The position numbers and the translations under genes are program-made. From assembly GCF_018691265.1 (NCBI RefSeq), contig NW_024881301.1:11979752-12043751 (forward strand): DNA of 64,000 nucleotides. Direction: 5' to 3'. Shown here piece after piece: positions 1 to 11,924 of the stretch. The stretch is from Tyto alba (taxonomy: Eukaryota; Chordata; Aves; Strigiformes; Tytonidae). Positions within the stretch are counted from its first letter, which is position 1; each line of letters begins with the position of its first letter. The notes beneath the pieces are model-generated. The model had not been told where the DNA came from and searched no databases. It saw only the letters and a program-made list of their open reading frames with translations.

Positions 1-3000
1 GCAGTGCTAGCTCAATTTGCTAAGCTTGAACTCTTTTCAGAGTAGACAATTCAGCTGTTACGTATTAAAGAAAGCAATTTTAATAGTAAGAATTAGAGGA
101 AGCTTTTGGATTCTAATTGTAATTGGGGTAATTTTGTAAAACTCATTAGCAAGATGATCGCATTTGTACAAATGTAAAACATATCACTCATAAAGTTCTG
201 TCAGGTTTCCATTGACCCAGGTGCTTATAATGTGTTAATTTACATCGGAGAAACAGCAGTGTATGGAAATTGGGCAGCAGATAGGATTTAGTTATTTTTC
301 ATTAGCACTTGGACTTTGATAAAGAGGAACAGAAAAGAGCTGCTTGACCTTTCAGTGCTTAAATTATTAAAGAGCAAATAGATTTGAGGTCTAGATGCTT
401 GCAAATCTAATTTGTCTTGTGGAGTAAGGATGAAAAGACATTTTGAGTTTGAAATTGCTCCAGTCAACTTAGTTCTTACTTTAATGTATCTGAAGATGAA
501 TAGATGGCAGGCATTTAAAATACAATATACAAGAAGTAGTGCATGTAGTATAACTAACATGAATCTGCCAGAGGAGAAGGAGAATTTTAATGACAGATTT
601 GTTTCTAAAATATCTATATTCTTTAGCTTTAATCACTGTGTGAAAAATGAAAAGAATCCTCATTTCAACCAGTACTGAAACAGGTCGTATTACCTTGTCT
701 GGTGTAAGGTCCCTCTTATATTCGGTCTTGATGCATTAAAAAACGTAACAATACTACCCTGAAGGCAACAGCCAAATAACTTCATTTCCTGTCCATCATG
801 CTTTAGTGAAACTGAGGGATTCTTACTTTGCTGTGGTATTAGGCAAGTGTATCAAGCTTCATTACCTTGCAAGAATAGATGTTTACAACACAACCTGCTT
901 TTTTTCCAACACTTCATTTAAATTCGCAAACAGTATTTATTGTAGATTCACTGTAAATTAATAGTGAGGACAGGCAACACGCTCTCTCCAAAGTATCTTG
1001 GAATCCCAGTTCTAAGGAACTGTGTTTTATTCTAGAAAATAACTGCTAAAATCATGTCAAACATTGATTTGAAATAGAAAAAACAAGATTGTAATGTAGA
1101 TATCTCATGACTAGTTTTTACAGATCAATTCTGGTAGGATCAAGGAAAGGTTACTGTCTATTGACCTTCATTTACTACTCAGCATGGAATTAATCAACAA
1201 ATGAAAATCTTTCTGCTAGATGTGTAGACTTTGTTGCACAGAGATGCAAAATGTACAGATGGTGGCCTTCAAGTGGACCCTCAAGACATTGTTTGTCTCC
1301 CTGGCTCTAACAAATTTATACGTGGTTGGATTTCTGTGAGGTGTTCAGCATCAGATTAAAACATCTAAATTCAGGTGTCTACTTGTAGATGTCTACATGT
1401 GAGCTGCATATTTAGCTATTATAGTCAGTGGAGCCTAGAAAGCAATTAAGTTGTCCCAAAAGTAGATACCTCACTGGTCAGGTCTTTAAGATCTGTTGCC
1501 TGTACTAACACTCCAATGACTATAATGGGAGTTTACAGATGTATAGATATCTCCATGAAGACACTTAAATTTAAGTGTCTTAACTTTAAACTAAATCTCC
1601 ACCGTGGGGAAAATCTAAAACAGGCAGAAGAAGAGGTATTAAGCATTCTGTGTTAACTTTCTGGGCATTTTTTGTGAGCATAGGAAGTGCTGCATCTCCT
1701 ACTCAAATGCTAGATCTTAAAAACATAGTGAACAGGGTCTGTTGCATATGATCAGCAGGTCTGGTAAAAAAAAACAGTATGATGGCCTAGAGAACTGACG
1801 TTCTTCTGCCTCTTGATGATACTCAACTATGAAGGCTCTGCAGACCTCACATCATGTTGTTATAGAATCATGAAGTCATACAATGGTTTGATTTGGAAGG
1901 GACCTTTAAAGATCATCTAGTCCATGCCCCGTGCTGTGGTCAGCAACATTTTTCACTAGATCAGATTGCTCAAAGCCCTGTCCAGCCTGGCCTTGAACAC
2001 TTCCACTGACAAGGCATTATTCAGGCACACAGAATTATCTAAATGTGCAAAGTCATCTTGGGTGTCGAAGCAGTACGTTAGTCTGGTTGTGCACTGGGTC
2101 AGTAAGGCTCCAGAGAGTGCAAGGGCCAGCGCTCAAAGCAGCTTGAGTCTAGGAGACCCCCATCAGGTGCAGGAACTCACTGGCTATGAGCTGTCTTGGT
2201 GACTGCACAAAGTCATCTCTTTTATTTCTAAAGCAGATTTGCCTTCAGCAGGGAAATATCCATAGCTGTGCAGTGATATGACTAAGCCAGTAAACCCTTC
2301 TGGGTCCATACTGAGACCTACAGAGGCCCAGCCCAAGTGTCCCCTGGCCAAGTGTACTTCGGGCAGAATCTTCTGTAAACATAATCATCTACCTAGAGAT
2401 GACAGAGTGGCAACAGCATGTCAGAAGACTATGTGGATATTTCATCTTTAAGAAATATACCCTACTCAGAGATCGCTGCTTTTTATGAATTATCAACTTG
2501 AAAGATCATGTATTGTTATTAGATGATGTACAAAAGTGTGGTCACATTGCCGCTTTAACATCAGTTACCTATACTGAGTTGCTTACTGGGATTCAAGATT
2601 CCAGGAGACAAGTAATGATTAAGAATCACTGGTCTCCAGTGAAGCAATAAACTTGCAAGCCAGTCCTCTTTAGAGGCCTGGACTTCCCACTTCACAAATT
2701 TGAAAACACTGACTCAGGCTTTTACAGCAACTGCAGAGGTATAATGATTACGCTGTTTGCCTATACAGCAGAAATACCAATTTCTTTGTTCCTGCTTGAA
2801 TGTCCATAGCACCTTTATGGAGTAGAGGGATGGACTGTTCCCTGTAGGTCACAGCGCAGCAAAGAATGCAAGTGCAAACTGAACTGCTCTGCAGAATGCA
2901 AGAACACTTAAAAATATGGTTATCTGTAAGATGTGTAAAAGTGCTTTGCTGAGTGAGAATAACTTCCATCAAAAAGTGTTTTATTCTTGCTCAGTAACAG

Positions 3001-3556
3001 TCAATATCCCACTGAAATTTTAAAAGACTGTAATTTACTCTATATGTGCTTTTATAAAAAGTTATAATGTCAACAGTTAAGCAAATACTATTTCCTGTCT
3101 CTTTGTAATTTATTTCTTCATCTTTATCTTACTACATATTTTATTTTGTGTAGACAAGATAAACAGGTTAGAGAATGGAATCTATAGCTTCATACTCACT
3201 TCTGTGAACAAAAAAAATACTTAATTCTACATTTTAACACTAATCAAGCAAACTTTTTTCTATACAAGCATTCAAACAAGAAAATGTTCTGTGCATTTTC
3301 TATATGAAAAGCTGTGGTGTGTACGGCTAATTTTGTTTTTCCAAAACAAAACGAATTTGTTTGAAAACTTGAATCTATTCCACAAATTTGTACATCTGAA
3401 TATCAAAATGACATTTTCTTCCTCTGTCCTTTGCTTTTTACGGTTCTTTTTCTTCCATAAATACTGGTATGCTAGTATGGTTTCAGAATGTGTTGACTGC
3501 CCAAGTCTTAAAATAACCTGTGTGTTTCTTTTGTTCTTTCTTTTCAACACCCTTAG
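1..3556 (+). other. PTPRM: PTPRM intron, 3' part (start lies outside window)
   Basis: No coding exon was recognised here. The preceding PTPRM exon, which should encode the start of the fourth FNIII repeat and end in the two bases AG of a split Ser codon, is not visible, so this intron is longer than 3.5 kb. The tract is AT-rich. It holds a minus-strand CR1 tail (about 1861-2030), a possible ancient repeat around 1340-1610 that contains a perfect 24-nt palindrome, and a T-rich polypyrimidine stretch with acceptor AG at 3555-3556. An open frame running from 3291 through the exon is chance read-through of the intron and not a separate gene. Confidence 0.8.
1861..2030 (-). mobile_element. CR1 LINE 3' terminal fragment (truncated)
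   Basis: Read on the plus strand, this matches the reverse complement of the avian CR1 3' end as I remember it. It starts with the TAGAATCAT terminus, then TTTGGAAGGGACCTTTAAAG and ATCATCTAGTCCA, and later a stretch corresponding to the CR1 C-terminal codons (TGCTCAAAGCCCTGTCC, AGCCTGGCCTTGAACACTTC). Similarity fades after about 2030, so it is a typical 5'-truncated CR1 insert. It lies in the minus orientation, opposite to PTPRM. It is too short to encode reverse transcriptase. Confidence 0.85.
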
Positions 3557-3830
3557 TGTCTATCAAATAGTTGTTGAAGAAGAACGCCCACGGAGGACCA
3601 AAAAGACAACTGAAATCCTGAAGTGCTACCCAGTGCCCATTCATTTCCAGAATGCCTCACTTTTGAATTCCCAGTACTATTTTGCTGCAGAGTTTCCAGC
3701 CAATGGTTTACAAGCTGCTCAGCCTTTTACTGTCGGTGATAACAAAACCTACAGTGGTTTCTGGAACACTCCTCTTCTTCCTCATAAGAGCTACAGCATC
3801 TATTTTCAAGCTGCTAGCAGAGCCAATGGG
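3557..3830 (+). CDS. PTPRM: PTPRM exon: fourth fibronectin III repeat to membrane-proximal ectodomain
   Basis: PTPRM is a homophilic cell-adhesion receptor tyrosine phosphatase (MAM, Ig and four FNIII domains, one transmembrane helix, two phosphatase domains). This 274-bp exon starts after a T-rich tract and AG at 3555-3556. Its first base completes a Ser codon (phase 2), and 91 full codons follow, from Val-Tyr-Gln-Ile to Arg-Ala-Asn-Gly. The protein is nearly identical to mammalian PTPRM in the segments around YQIVVEEERPRRTKK and YFQAASRANG. Visible features are a basic RPRR stretch fitting the furin pattern RXRR, one Cys (in LKCYP), and two N-glycosylation sequons (N-A-S and N-K-T). Substitutions relative to my memory of the human protein include Asn-Gly for Asp-Ser, Ser-Gly-Phe for Asn-Gly-Tyr, and His and Ser for Tyr and Arg near the end. 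The donor is a consensus GTAAGT at 3831. The match favours PTPRM over its paralogues PTPRK, PTPRT and PTPRU. Confidence 0.97.
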
Positions 3831-4974
3831 GTAAGTCTTATGACAGGTGTGGTTTTATACAGTATTTGTGTATAATAGATGATGGGTACCAACTAGCTCT
3901 TGCTCAGTTTAGTTGCTAATGAGAAAATGAAGTGACCGTGAAATCCAGCACACTGAGTTTAAAAAAAAATAACAGTTTTCCTAACACAGTATTGCTTAAT
4001 GATAAAAAGTTACAGGAAAGAATAGGGGGAAACAGTACATTTTGTCAATAGTAAGTAGGCAAAGTAGTGCGTTACCATTCTGTCTTGTTATCTAAAAGCT
4101 GTCCAATAAGTGTATTTGACTGGGGTTTTTTCTTTCTTTTTTTTTTGTTGTTTTTGTTCTTTTGCTTTGAAGAGGAGGGTGTTGTGATTTCTTTTGTTAA
4201 GTGTAAGCCAAACTTGATTCTGGATTTTAACACATATATCTTGGCCTGTCCAGTCACATTACTTTAGTTTGTAATATCTTGAACTCGTATTTTCTCATTT
4301 GGTTGCCTTGACTGAATTAGAAACCACCTTTTTTCTCCCTTTCTCCAAACAATAAAAAGAAAAATAAGTAGATGGAACTGGAATGAAAAGTGTGTAAAAA
4401 GGTCTTCACAGATCATGTTTCATCGGACTAATTCTTCCTGGAATTGTTTTTCATTTCCTGGACAGACCTGCCCAGAGCCCTTCAATTCTTGATAAGCTTT
4501 GGCTGTCTGTGCTGACAGCCTGGAAATGTTTTCTGCCAGAAACCATAATGGTCCCTCTTTCACAGTGCACTGACAGTGCAGAAATGTGAAACACCATTGA
4601 TTATCTTTTTCTTTCTAAAATTGTCTAGCATGATGCCTCAAACTATACTATCTGCAAGAAAAAGAAAAACTCCCAAGGCCACTATATTTCCAAAATAAAA
4701 AAGCTTAACACTTGCCTGTGCTCTTATGGATATCTCACATTTCCTACATTTAGAGGAATTTTAAGTGAAATGTTTATGTACTGTACCCCAAGCAGTGTTT
4801 GTCCATGTTATAAGAGCACATTGGAGTTGCTTAATAAGCAGTTAAATACGTAATGAGGCACATTAAATTAACACTTCTCTGACATTTTATCAGTACTTTT
4901 AAGAATAGAATCATGGGTGACTTCCTTTGCTTAGAAACACAAGATGTGACCTTTTTCCTCTTTATTTGACACAG
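3831..4974 (+). other. PTPRM: PTPRM intron (1,144 bp)
   Basis: This short intron has a GTAAGT donor and a TTTATTTGACACAG acceptor. No gene is seen inside. It has a T-rich stretch at about 4124-4162 and an AATAAA at 4351. Two local hairpins lie at 4501-4520 and 4558-4591, in a tract that looks less degenerate than the rest. If the intron were retained, the frame would continue for 14 codons and stop at the TAA in the GTATAA near 3875. Confidence 0.9.
4558..4591. repeat. Nested inverted repeat
   Basis: The outer arms TTTCACA (4558-4564) and TGTGAAA (4585-4591) enclose an inner perfect 6-bp stem, TGCACT (4566-4571) and AGTGCA (4575-4580), with a 3-nt loop. A second hairpin lies 37 bp upstream: GGCTGTC (4501-4507) and GACAGCC (4514-4520) with a 6-nt loop. 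The stems are real in the sequence. Any function is unknown. Confidence 0.6.
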
Positions 4975-5011
4975 GAAACCAAAATTGACTGCGTCAGGGT
5001 AGCCACAAAAG
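4975..5011 (+). CDS. PTPRM: PTPRM exon: 37-bp juxtamembrane ectodomain exon
   Basis: This very short exon encodes ETKIDCVRVATK plus the first base of a Gly codon. It follows a polypyrimidine tract and ACAG at 4971-4974 and is followed by the donor GTATGT at 5012. The human protein has ETKIDCVQVATKG at the same position, so the Gln-to-Arg change is the only difference I recall. It is phase 0 on entry and phase 1 on exit, so it is not a multiple of three, and omitting it shifts the frame of the transmembrane exon. It carries one Cys. It continues directly from the Asn-Gly that ends the exon at 3830, and both splice sites are good. Confidence 0.95.
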
Positions 5012-5172
5012 GTATGTTCATATTATGTCATGTATTCTGTATTTCAGCTTGCTGACCTTTCCTTCACACGGTCTTGCAAACTTCCAGAAGTGTTTATATT
5101 GCTAAAAGGCATCACTAAACCTATTACAGAATTTTAAATGATTCATTTGTGTCTCTAGCTGAGATTTAGGAA

Positions 5173-5198
5173 GTTTGTTTGTTTGTTTGTTTGTTTTT
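5173..5198. repeat. (GTTT)n microsatellite
   Basis: About five consecutive GTTT units end in a T run, just downstream of the 37-bp exon. This is an ordinary simple repeat. Confidence 0.9.
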
Positions 5199-7345
5199 AA
5201 TAATAAATGTATTACTCCTTTTTAGTTGTCTAGTTGAACACAGGGTTTTAAAATATATTCTGTGGGTTTTTATATGATCTCACAATAAATATTTTGGACT
5301 TTTCTATATATAGTAGAGTTGTAAATTGCTAATTGCAGACTGCATACTAGCTGCTTATACATCCATAGTGAAAAATTACCCCTTACTTGTAAGCAATTAT
5401 CTTATCTTAATTGCTTTATAAAAGAAAAATGGATAAATCATGTTCTTCATTTTCACGGTACAGATCAGCTATATTTACTGGACTGTCAGCACATAATACT
5501 ATCATTTGTGGGACAAGTCTGTATAATTGAGACAGTACTAGCTATATGTTTGATCCCTAAACAGGGAAAGATAAACATGCTGCTGATATATTTAACTTCG
5601 GAGGCTAGGATCTGTCTGTGATTGTCTTTGTAGTCTCACCTTTTTAGTAGCTCTAGTTGGTGGCAACTTCAGAGTTTGAAAAAGAAGTGATGGCGTAGTA
5701 TGATTAATTGGAGATTGTAATAGAGGAAAAGGAAAGAAAGTACTGCTGTGAGTAGGAATAGGTAATACCACCTTGTGGTTTGGGCACCTGGTAAGACTAT
5801 GAAACTTCATCCCTGTAGCACTGTTCCTTGCAGGAGAACATGCATGTCTCATAGTGACTATCCCTAACGTCACTGAATCCACTATAATTTCCTTGACATG
5901 TAGACTTCACAAATCCACCACCACCACTAAATCTAAATAGGATGGTTGATAATCTCATGACTTAAAGGTAACAGAAATGTTAGCATGCAGTTGCCTTTGT
6001 TGAAAGGCTGGATCCTCCCTATTGTGACCAATACATTTTTTATGGCTCTTTGAACTGGTTCCTGGTGGTTTTTTTTTTTTGTTTTTTCTAAAAAAAAAGG
6101 AGGGAGTTTTAATTCTGATTTACTAACTCACTGCTTACTAAACCGTAGAAAACTTTCAAATATCTGAACTAAAACCCAACAAAATATAGTTGAGAGATTA
6201 ATTCCAGATTCAAGTGGAATCCTGTGTTGTTTTCCAGTAGCTTCAGTGATACCAGGAGTGGACTACATTACCTCAGAAATCATAACAGGTGATTAGAGGA
6301 ATGGATTTTAAATTATTTGAAGATTTGTATCCCTAATCACTAATGGATGTTCAACTATTTCAATTACTTGATTGACTGTAAAATCTTACTCTCATTTGAG
6401 AAGCGAGGGTTACTTTATGGATTGGAATAGCTCCCATAGCAACAAGCTACTTCGAGCTAACCCATTTGGCAAGGGAGATGTGAGAAATGCATCTTCTATT
6501 TTATACAAATCTCCATACATTTCTGTTTTGAAAGCATGATTCAGAATTTTTCGTAATACCTATGTGAAGCCTGTAAAATAGTATGAGGGGTTGTTGTGAG
6601 GACTTGGAAACCAGAGGTGTCCTCAATGGCATTTATGTGCCTAGTGCAAAACTTTCTGGGTGGGCTTCTATAAAGCACAGATTTCATCCTTATAAAACGA
6701 ATGTCTATTTTATATTTTTAAACTGTATTAACTTTTACAAATAAAATGGAGACCATGATATACTTTAATATAATATTAATAACACTTGTCTGTACAGATT
6801 TTTTCCCCTTGGATTTAAAAGAGATACTTGGGAGAAAAGCAGACTTCTATGCCCTCTTTGGACTTCACACATGTGGACTAGAAAAAATAGAAAAAATGCT
6901 TGATGTCTGTAGGTCAGAAGTCACCACACCCGCAGTGGGGCAAGACAGAGAATTGTCTGCTCCTGTTCACCTCCCCTTCTGTCCACACCCTGCCAAAACT
7001 TGTACAATATTTACATTGCCTGTACCCCAGGAAACAAAGGCTGCTCTAACCACTGTGCCTGATCTCTTACAGACACATTCCATTTTCCACTGAGCTTTGT
7101 GACTGCAGTATAGATACTACACAGTAACCTACTTAAGTTCTAGCTACTTATTACAGTGCTTCTTACAAATAAGGTTACAAATGCTCTCCAGTACAACATC
7201 GAGCTTCCATCTACTAACATTTCTGAAATGTTTGCATCCTGGGCTTCTGTTATCCGTAAAAGTTCAAGTTTAGTGGCTTTTAAAGCTAAAAATAAATGCT
7301 TTAGGCCATTCATGTATAAAACTGGTACAATCTTCTTTTAAATTA

Positions 7346-7470
7346 AGGTCTGATCCTGAAAATACTTACAGCCTTGTGTAGGCCATTGGAGTTAGTAGAC
7401 CTACTGTAGAATTTAATACATATGTGGGAAAACATATGCCTTTAGGCCGTAATCAAGTAATTTATGTACC
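7346..7470. repeat. Possible ancient amniote interspersed repeat scrap
   Basis: The tract contains GGTCTGATCCTG, GGCCATTGGAGTTAGTAGAC and a late AGGCCGTAATC. It recalls an old, widespread amniote repeat whose copies carry phrases such as CTGATCCTGC and CATTGACTTCAATGGGA. The match is partial and from memory only. I do not name the family. Confidence 0.3.
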
Positions 7471-8220
7471 TACTTTTGAGCGCAAAGAATAATTTCACTA
7501 ACTACATTGCAACTACTCTGTCTTAAAATATACATATCAGTATTTTACTGGGTAAAGACCTGTGCCATAAAGTACACCTAGTAAAACAAACATGCCAGTG
7601 CAGCCAACTGTCCTCTTGTTTCTTGAAAGCTTCTGAAATTCCAATCCTGTGTAATTTGGCAATAGCACCAAGCACATTGGCAGCTCTTCCTGACATCCAG
7701 GTCTCCTGAGGCAACCTCCAAGCTGCTCCACTGAGCCAGCTGAGCTTGGCCAAGCTACCTCATTGTCTGTATTAATGGCATGTGGCTAACCTGTTTGAAA
7801 GTCTTCCCTCAGGACCGATATGGGAGTTCAGAGCCTGACATGAGCATAGCTATATCATTTGCTAGCTGTGTTTACTTTAATTATCCCAACTCAATACAAT
7901 CTAAAAGTTGTTGGTGCCCTGGAGACCTTCTTAAGATCATTGAGATTCTGTTTTATCACTGGGTTTTGCAGTGTTCATTCCATGGCCCACTGTATGCTTT
8001 TGTAATTTTTGTTAAAAATAAATGAGTAAATGTAATACAGAGATACAGAGCATCTTGGCCCAGATCCAGCAGAACCCTGGAGTAGGTACTTCACTTTTCA
8101 CTCCAGTTGGTGTCAACAGGAGTAATGTATGTCAAGCATGTGCTGAATTGTCACACACTACACTGTGATGCTAGATCAGAGGCACCAGATAGCCTATTAT
8201 CATATTAACAGGCTTCTTGT

Positions 8221-8255
8221 TAGAAAAGTACAGCTGAACTCTAGAAAAGTACAGC
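8221..8255. repeat. Short direct repeat (14 nt, two copies)
   Basis: TAGAAAAGTACAGC occurs at 8221-8234 and again at 8242-8255, a 21-bp period. It looks like a small slippage duplication. Confidence 0.8.
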
Positions 8256-8347
8256 CTAAATCTACTGGATCAAATGCACGTGCAGGGTCAGTAGCTGGAT
8301 AATACTTTATCATTCCATCAAGTGTATTTTAACCAACCTCAATTTGT

Positions 8348-8365
8348 AGCATTTTTAAAAATGCT
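8348..8365. repeat. Perfect 18-nt palindrome
   Basis: AGCATTTTTAAAAATGCT equals its own reverse complement. The flanking bases do not extend it. Confidence 0.85.
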
Positions 8366-8718
8366 CTTGTTTTATGAACATAACATTTTTATAAATGAAA
8401 CCTCCATTAAATGTGTTCTTTTAGAGATCATATAAAAATCCTGATTGCAAGATTGCAATGATTGTAACTGTAACTTAGGATCAGAATACTGTTTTTTGTA
8501 GAGCTGAAAGTTCTCCTTCTGCTTCTGCTGAAGTCAAAGAGAACCTTTGCCACTGACTTTGCTAGGAGAAGGATCAGACAGCATATTCTTGTGATGCGGA
8601 GTCTTCTGATCGTAGTGTTCTGTAGAGGAAGGCTTCTAGGACCTCTGTGACTACTTGGTGTATATACAAATATGGAGACTGCAGGATTTTCACTCCCATT
8701 ATTTTTGACAAGATAATT

Positions 8719-8739
8719 AAACAAACAAACAAACAAAAA
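8719..8739. repeat. (AAAC)n microsatellite
   Basis: About five AAAC units run in a row and end in A5. It is an ordinary simple repeat. Confidence 0.9.
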
Positions 8740-11700
8740 TCAAGAAGAGATTTTTGTACCAGTGGTAATAAAGGTTGTCATCTTTTGCTTGAAATACGGC
8801 TTTCATATACCTACTCTTTTTTCAAGCTAAATGACTGTAGAATCTCAGCAGACAAAGTTGAAGACATTCCAAAACTCCTCCAAGTTTATTGCTATCAACT
8901 TTGTGGTGTTGTGTGATTTATATTAAGACTATATTTCCTGATATGACTTATAACACTTGTCTGAATAGAAACATCTTGGTTATCTCCTAGGAATCCGGTT
9001 CTCAAGAGGAAGCCATCACTGTTCTAATTTTGCAATATTGGAAGGCTTTCATTAATTATGAGAGAGAAAAGGGTATTATAATATTTTAAATCCAATAGCA
9101 ACAGTACTCTAGCAGCTACTATCAACACTGCATTTCAGTGTTGCAGAGGGATATTTCAAAATATTATGCAGCAGCAGTTTTGAGTTTAATTGTCTGCAGA
9201 TGGTAGATGATCTATTTTCCTCACTCGTTGCCACATTTCTAATAGCACCCAGGCTGTTCTATGTAAATGAGTGATCTTTCATATAATTTTGTCCTTAATT
9301 TTCCAATATTTTTTCTTTGCATCATTCTCCAGCTGCATCATGTTGGATCTGACCTTTTAATTTTTTTTTTTATATTCCTTAATGTATATGTATCATAGTA
9401 TGCTTAACCATTTAGAGGCAATCACAGAACTGCTGGCAAACAGAAAATATGAGATTTTATTAATGTTAGCCATTGTAATAGTTATCTATACTAGTCAGTG
9501 ATTGTTGCAGCTCTGACAGAAAAGTCAGAATACCTGAGGGACACAAATAGTTCAGGTTTTTCATCTTTTTCTTGTCTTAGTGGCAAAACATGAACTTGAA
9601 ACAGACCTCAAACAGTTATACATGGCTAAGAGCATGCCAACTCTCAGTGGTCATTCCCTGTGTGCTGAAAGTTAAGTATATGTGTAGTGTATGCCTTTTC
9701 AGAACAAAGACTCAAGTGGGTACAAGAAAAATTAATCTTAGCTAACTCAAAAATATTTTACATTAATATTATCTTAAAAAAGAATTACAGGAAAAATGTA
9801 CCATTATGAAATAGGAAAACAAAAAATGAACTAGTTCAAATTACCTGGAGAATTTAATGCAGGAGTAATCTGAATAAGCAGTTTACTTTCACTTAGAAAG
9901 CCCAGTGCTGTGACTAGAAGAACTAAAATGTCCAGTTTCCTCAAATGCATTATATGTAAATAATGTGCTTTGAGTCCTTTTCCTAAATGAAAATCACATA
10001 CAAAAGCTTATTAATTTGCAGAATAACCAGAATAACAACTGAAGGTGAAAAGGAACTTGTGGGAGTTTTTCGGATTTTATTTGTAAGAAGTTCAGACAAT
10101 AAACTATTGACCAAGATTTTTCTTGCTGGCCTAGCTTCAGTCTGGCTTTTTTTTCCCCCATGCATGCTGACCTGGAAATCTTCCTTTGCCTTAGCTGCGA
10201 TAATCGTGACTCAGCTTACAACACCATACATTCGCATCGCCCCTGCTGCAGGCGACGACCAACTAACAGGTCAGATGTTCAAGTATAGACAAGTCATCAT
10301 GCCCATTTCGTCTCATTTTCTTTGGCTCCTTTTCCCTGATGGTTTCTTCCCTCTCTGCTCATGAATAGTTTTCTATGTTAAAAATTTCTTTTTGTTTAAA
10401 ATTTTTTCTTCAGCTCCATTAAATTAAATTGTGTGCTTGGCACCAAAACTTACACACACATCCCTGTACGTACAACTCCACTGCATGTGCCCATTGTGTG
10501 TGTGATCTGTGGAATGTTCCTTCAACCCTGATGTTGTAAAGAGATCTAGTGTTGCTCAATCTGTAAATTAAAAGACAGTTTGAATATAGATATATATCTG
10601 TTTATGTTATTAGATCAAGACACTAGAATTTCTAAACAACTTAGGCTCAGGAGTTGCATGTTAAGTTAGGACAAAGATCTTGTATTAATGGATTATTTTT
10701 TTTTTAGTGCAGAATGTTGGGAAGAACATACTTTCTGACTACATTTAATATGAAAAAAAAAAAAAAAGATTCATTTTTAATTCTCTCATACGTGAGTTCT
10801 AGGATTAAACCAAAATAACCTAGCATGTGACATATGAGAATGAACAAATCTGTGAGGTTTTTAAATCTAATTGTCAAAGTAAACTCAGTATGCAAGTGAG
10901 ACAATTATTAGCTGTGTGTGGCTTGAAGACTAGTTCAGAATATACCACAAAATCTTTATGAAATTGTGGAAATGGTTAATTTAGTCATAAGATAAACACA
11001 TGCATTTTCAAATAGAAGCAAAGAGCATTAAAAACTCTAGAATCTAAGGTAATTTTGATGGAATATGTAACAGGGGAAGTTAGACCTAGTCCATCATCAT
11101 TTAGCAAATGATAAAATTGTTGTCTTTTTCAAGAATACTGGCATAGTTACTTGGGAAGAGTGTACATGTTGCTACCAGGGTTTCTAGGGGACGAAGAGGA
11201 GTTCAGCTGCCTAGCATCTGGGTACTGCTTTAGTCAAAAAGAAACACTTAAGTGATTCAGCTTAAGACAAGAGGATTAGTGACATGGCTGCTATAGCTTT
11301 TAATTCTGGGGTCTGTGTTTTAATAACAGAGCTGAGTGATCCACAATGCCTGGGTTGCCATGCCCATCAAGACAAAATTGTTGCATGGATATTTATATTA
11401 TGTAATAACATACGAACTAACCAGAATAACTTATTTAGATGATGACAGGAAGTACTAGCTTGTTTTTGTTAGTGCTGCTTGTCAGAAGCTCTGTCCACAT
11501 ACATTTTTATAGCTCAAGTATTTCTCACTTGAGAATACAAATAAAGATTTGGAGACACAAAGAACATCTCTTCCATATCCTTGAACTTCAACAAGTTTTG
11601 ATTTCTTCATCACAGCATTCAAATAAGGTTATGTATTTTTCCATATGGGGAAATAAATGTTTTTCTTCTCTTACTTTCTTTTTGGTTAATGCAAAACTGG

Positions 11701-11882
11701 ATAGCTATGAGAAACACTGGTGATATGCCTGTTCCACAGGGGAGAGATGGCTATAGTAGCTAACAGTGAGAGAACACAGATGTAGCTAATTTAGGACAAC
11801 CAGCAAAGTATTTATTTGGTTGCTTTGTCACTGGTGGCTCATAGCATTGGCACTGTGTCTGTCTGTCAGATTTGTGATGTCT

Positions 11883-11891
11883 CTTTTTTTT

Positions 11892-11924
<33 letters not shown>
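11883..11924. repeat. T-rich low-complexity tract
   Basis: About 42 bases are almost all T with three C interruptions, including an uninterrupted T run of about 18. There is no adjoining element that would make it the tail of a recognisable retroposon. Confidence 0.9.

Noticed and set aside
3291..3556. Open frame upstream of the first PTPRM exon, apparently extending it at the N-terminus
   Set aside because: It is intronic sequence rich in Phe and Leu. Homology to PTPRM begins exactly at the splice acceptor, so the extension is chance read-through.
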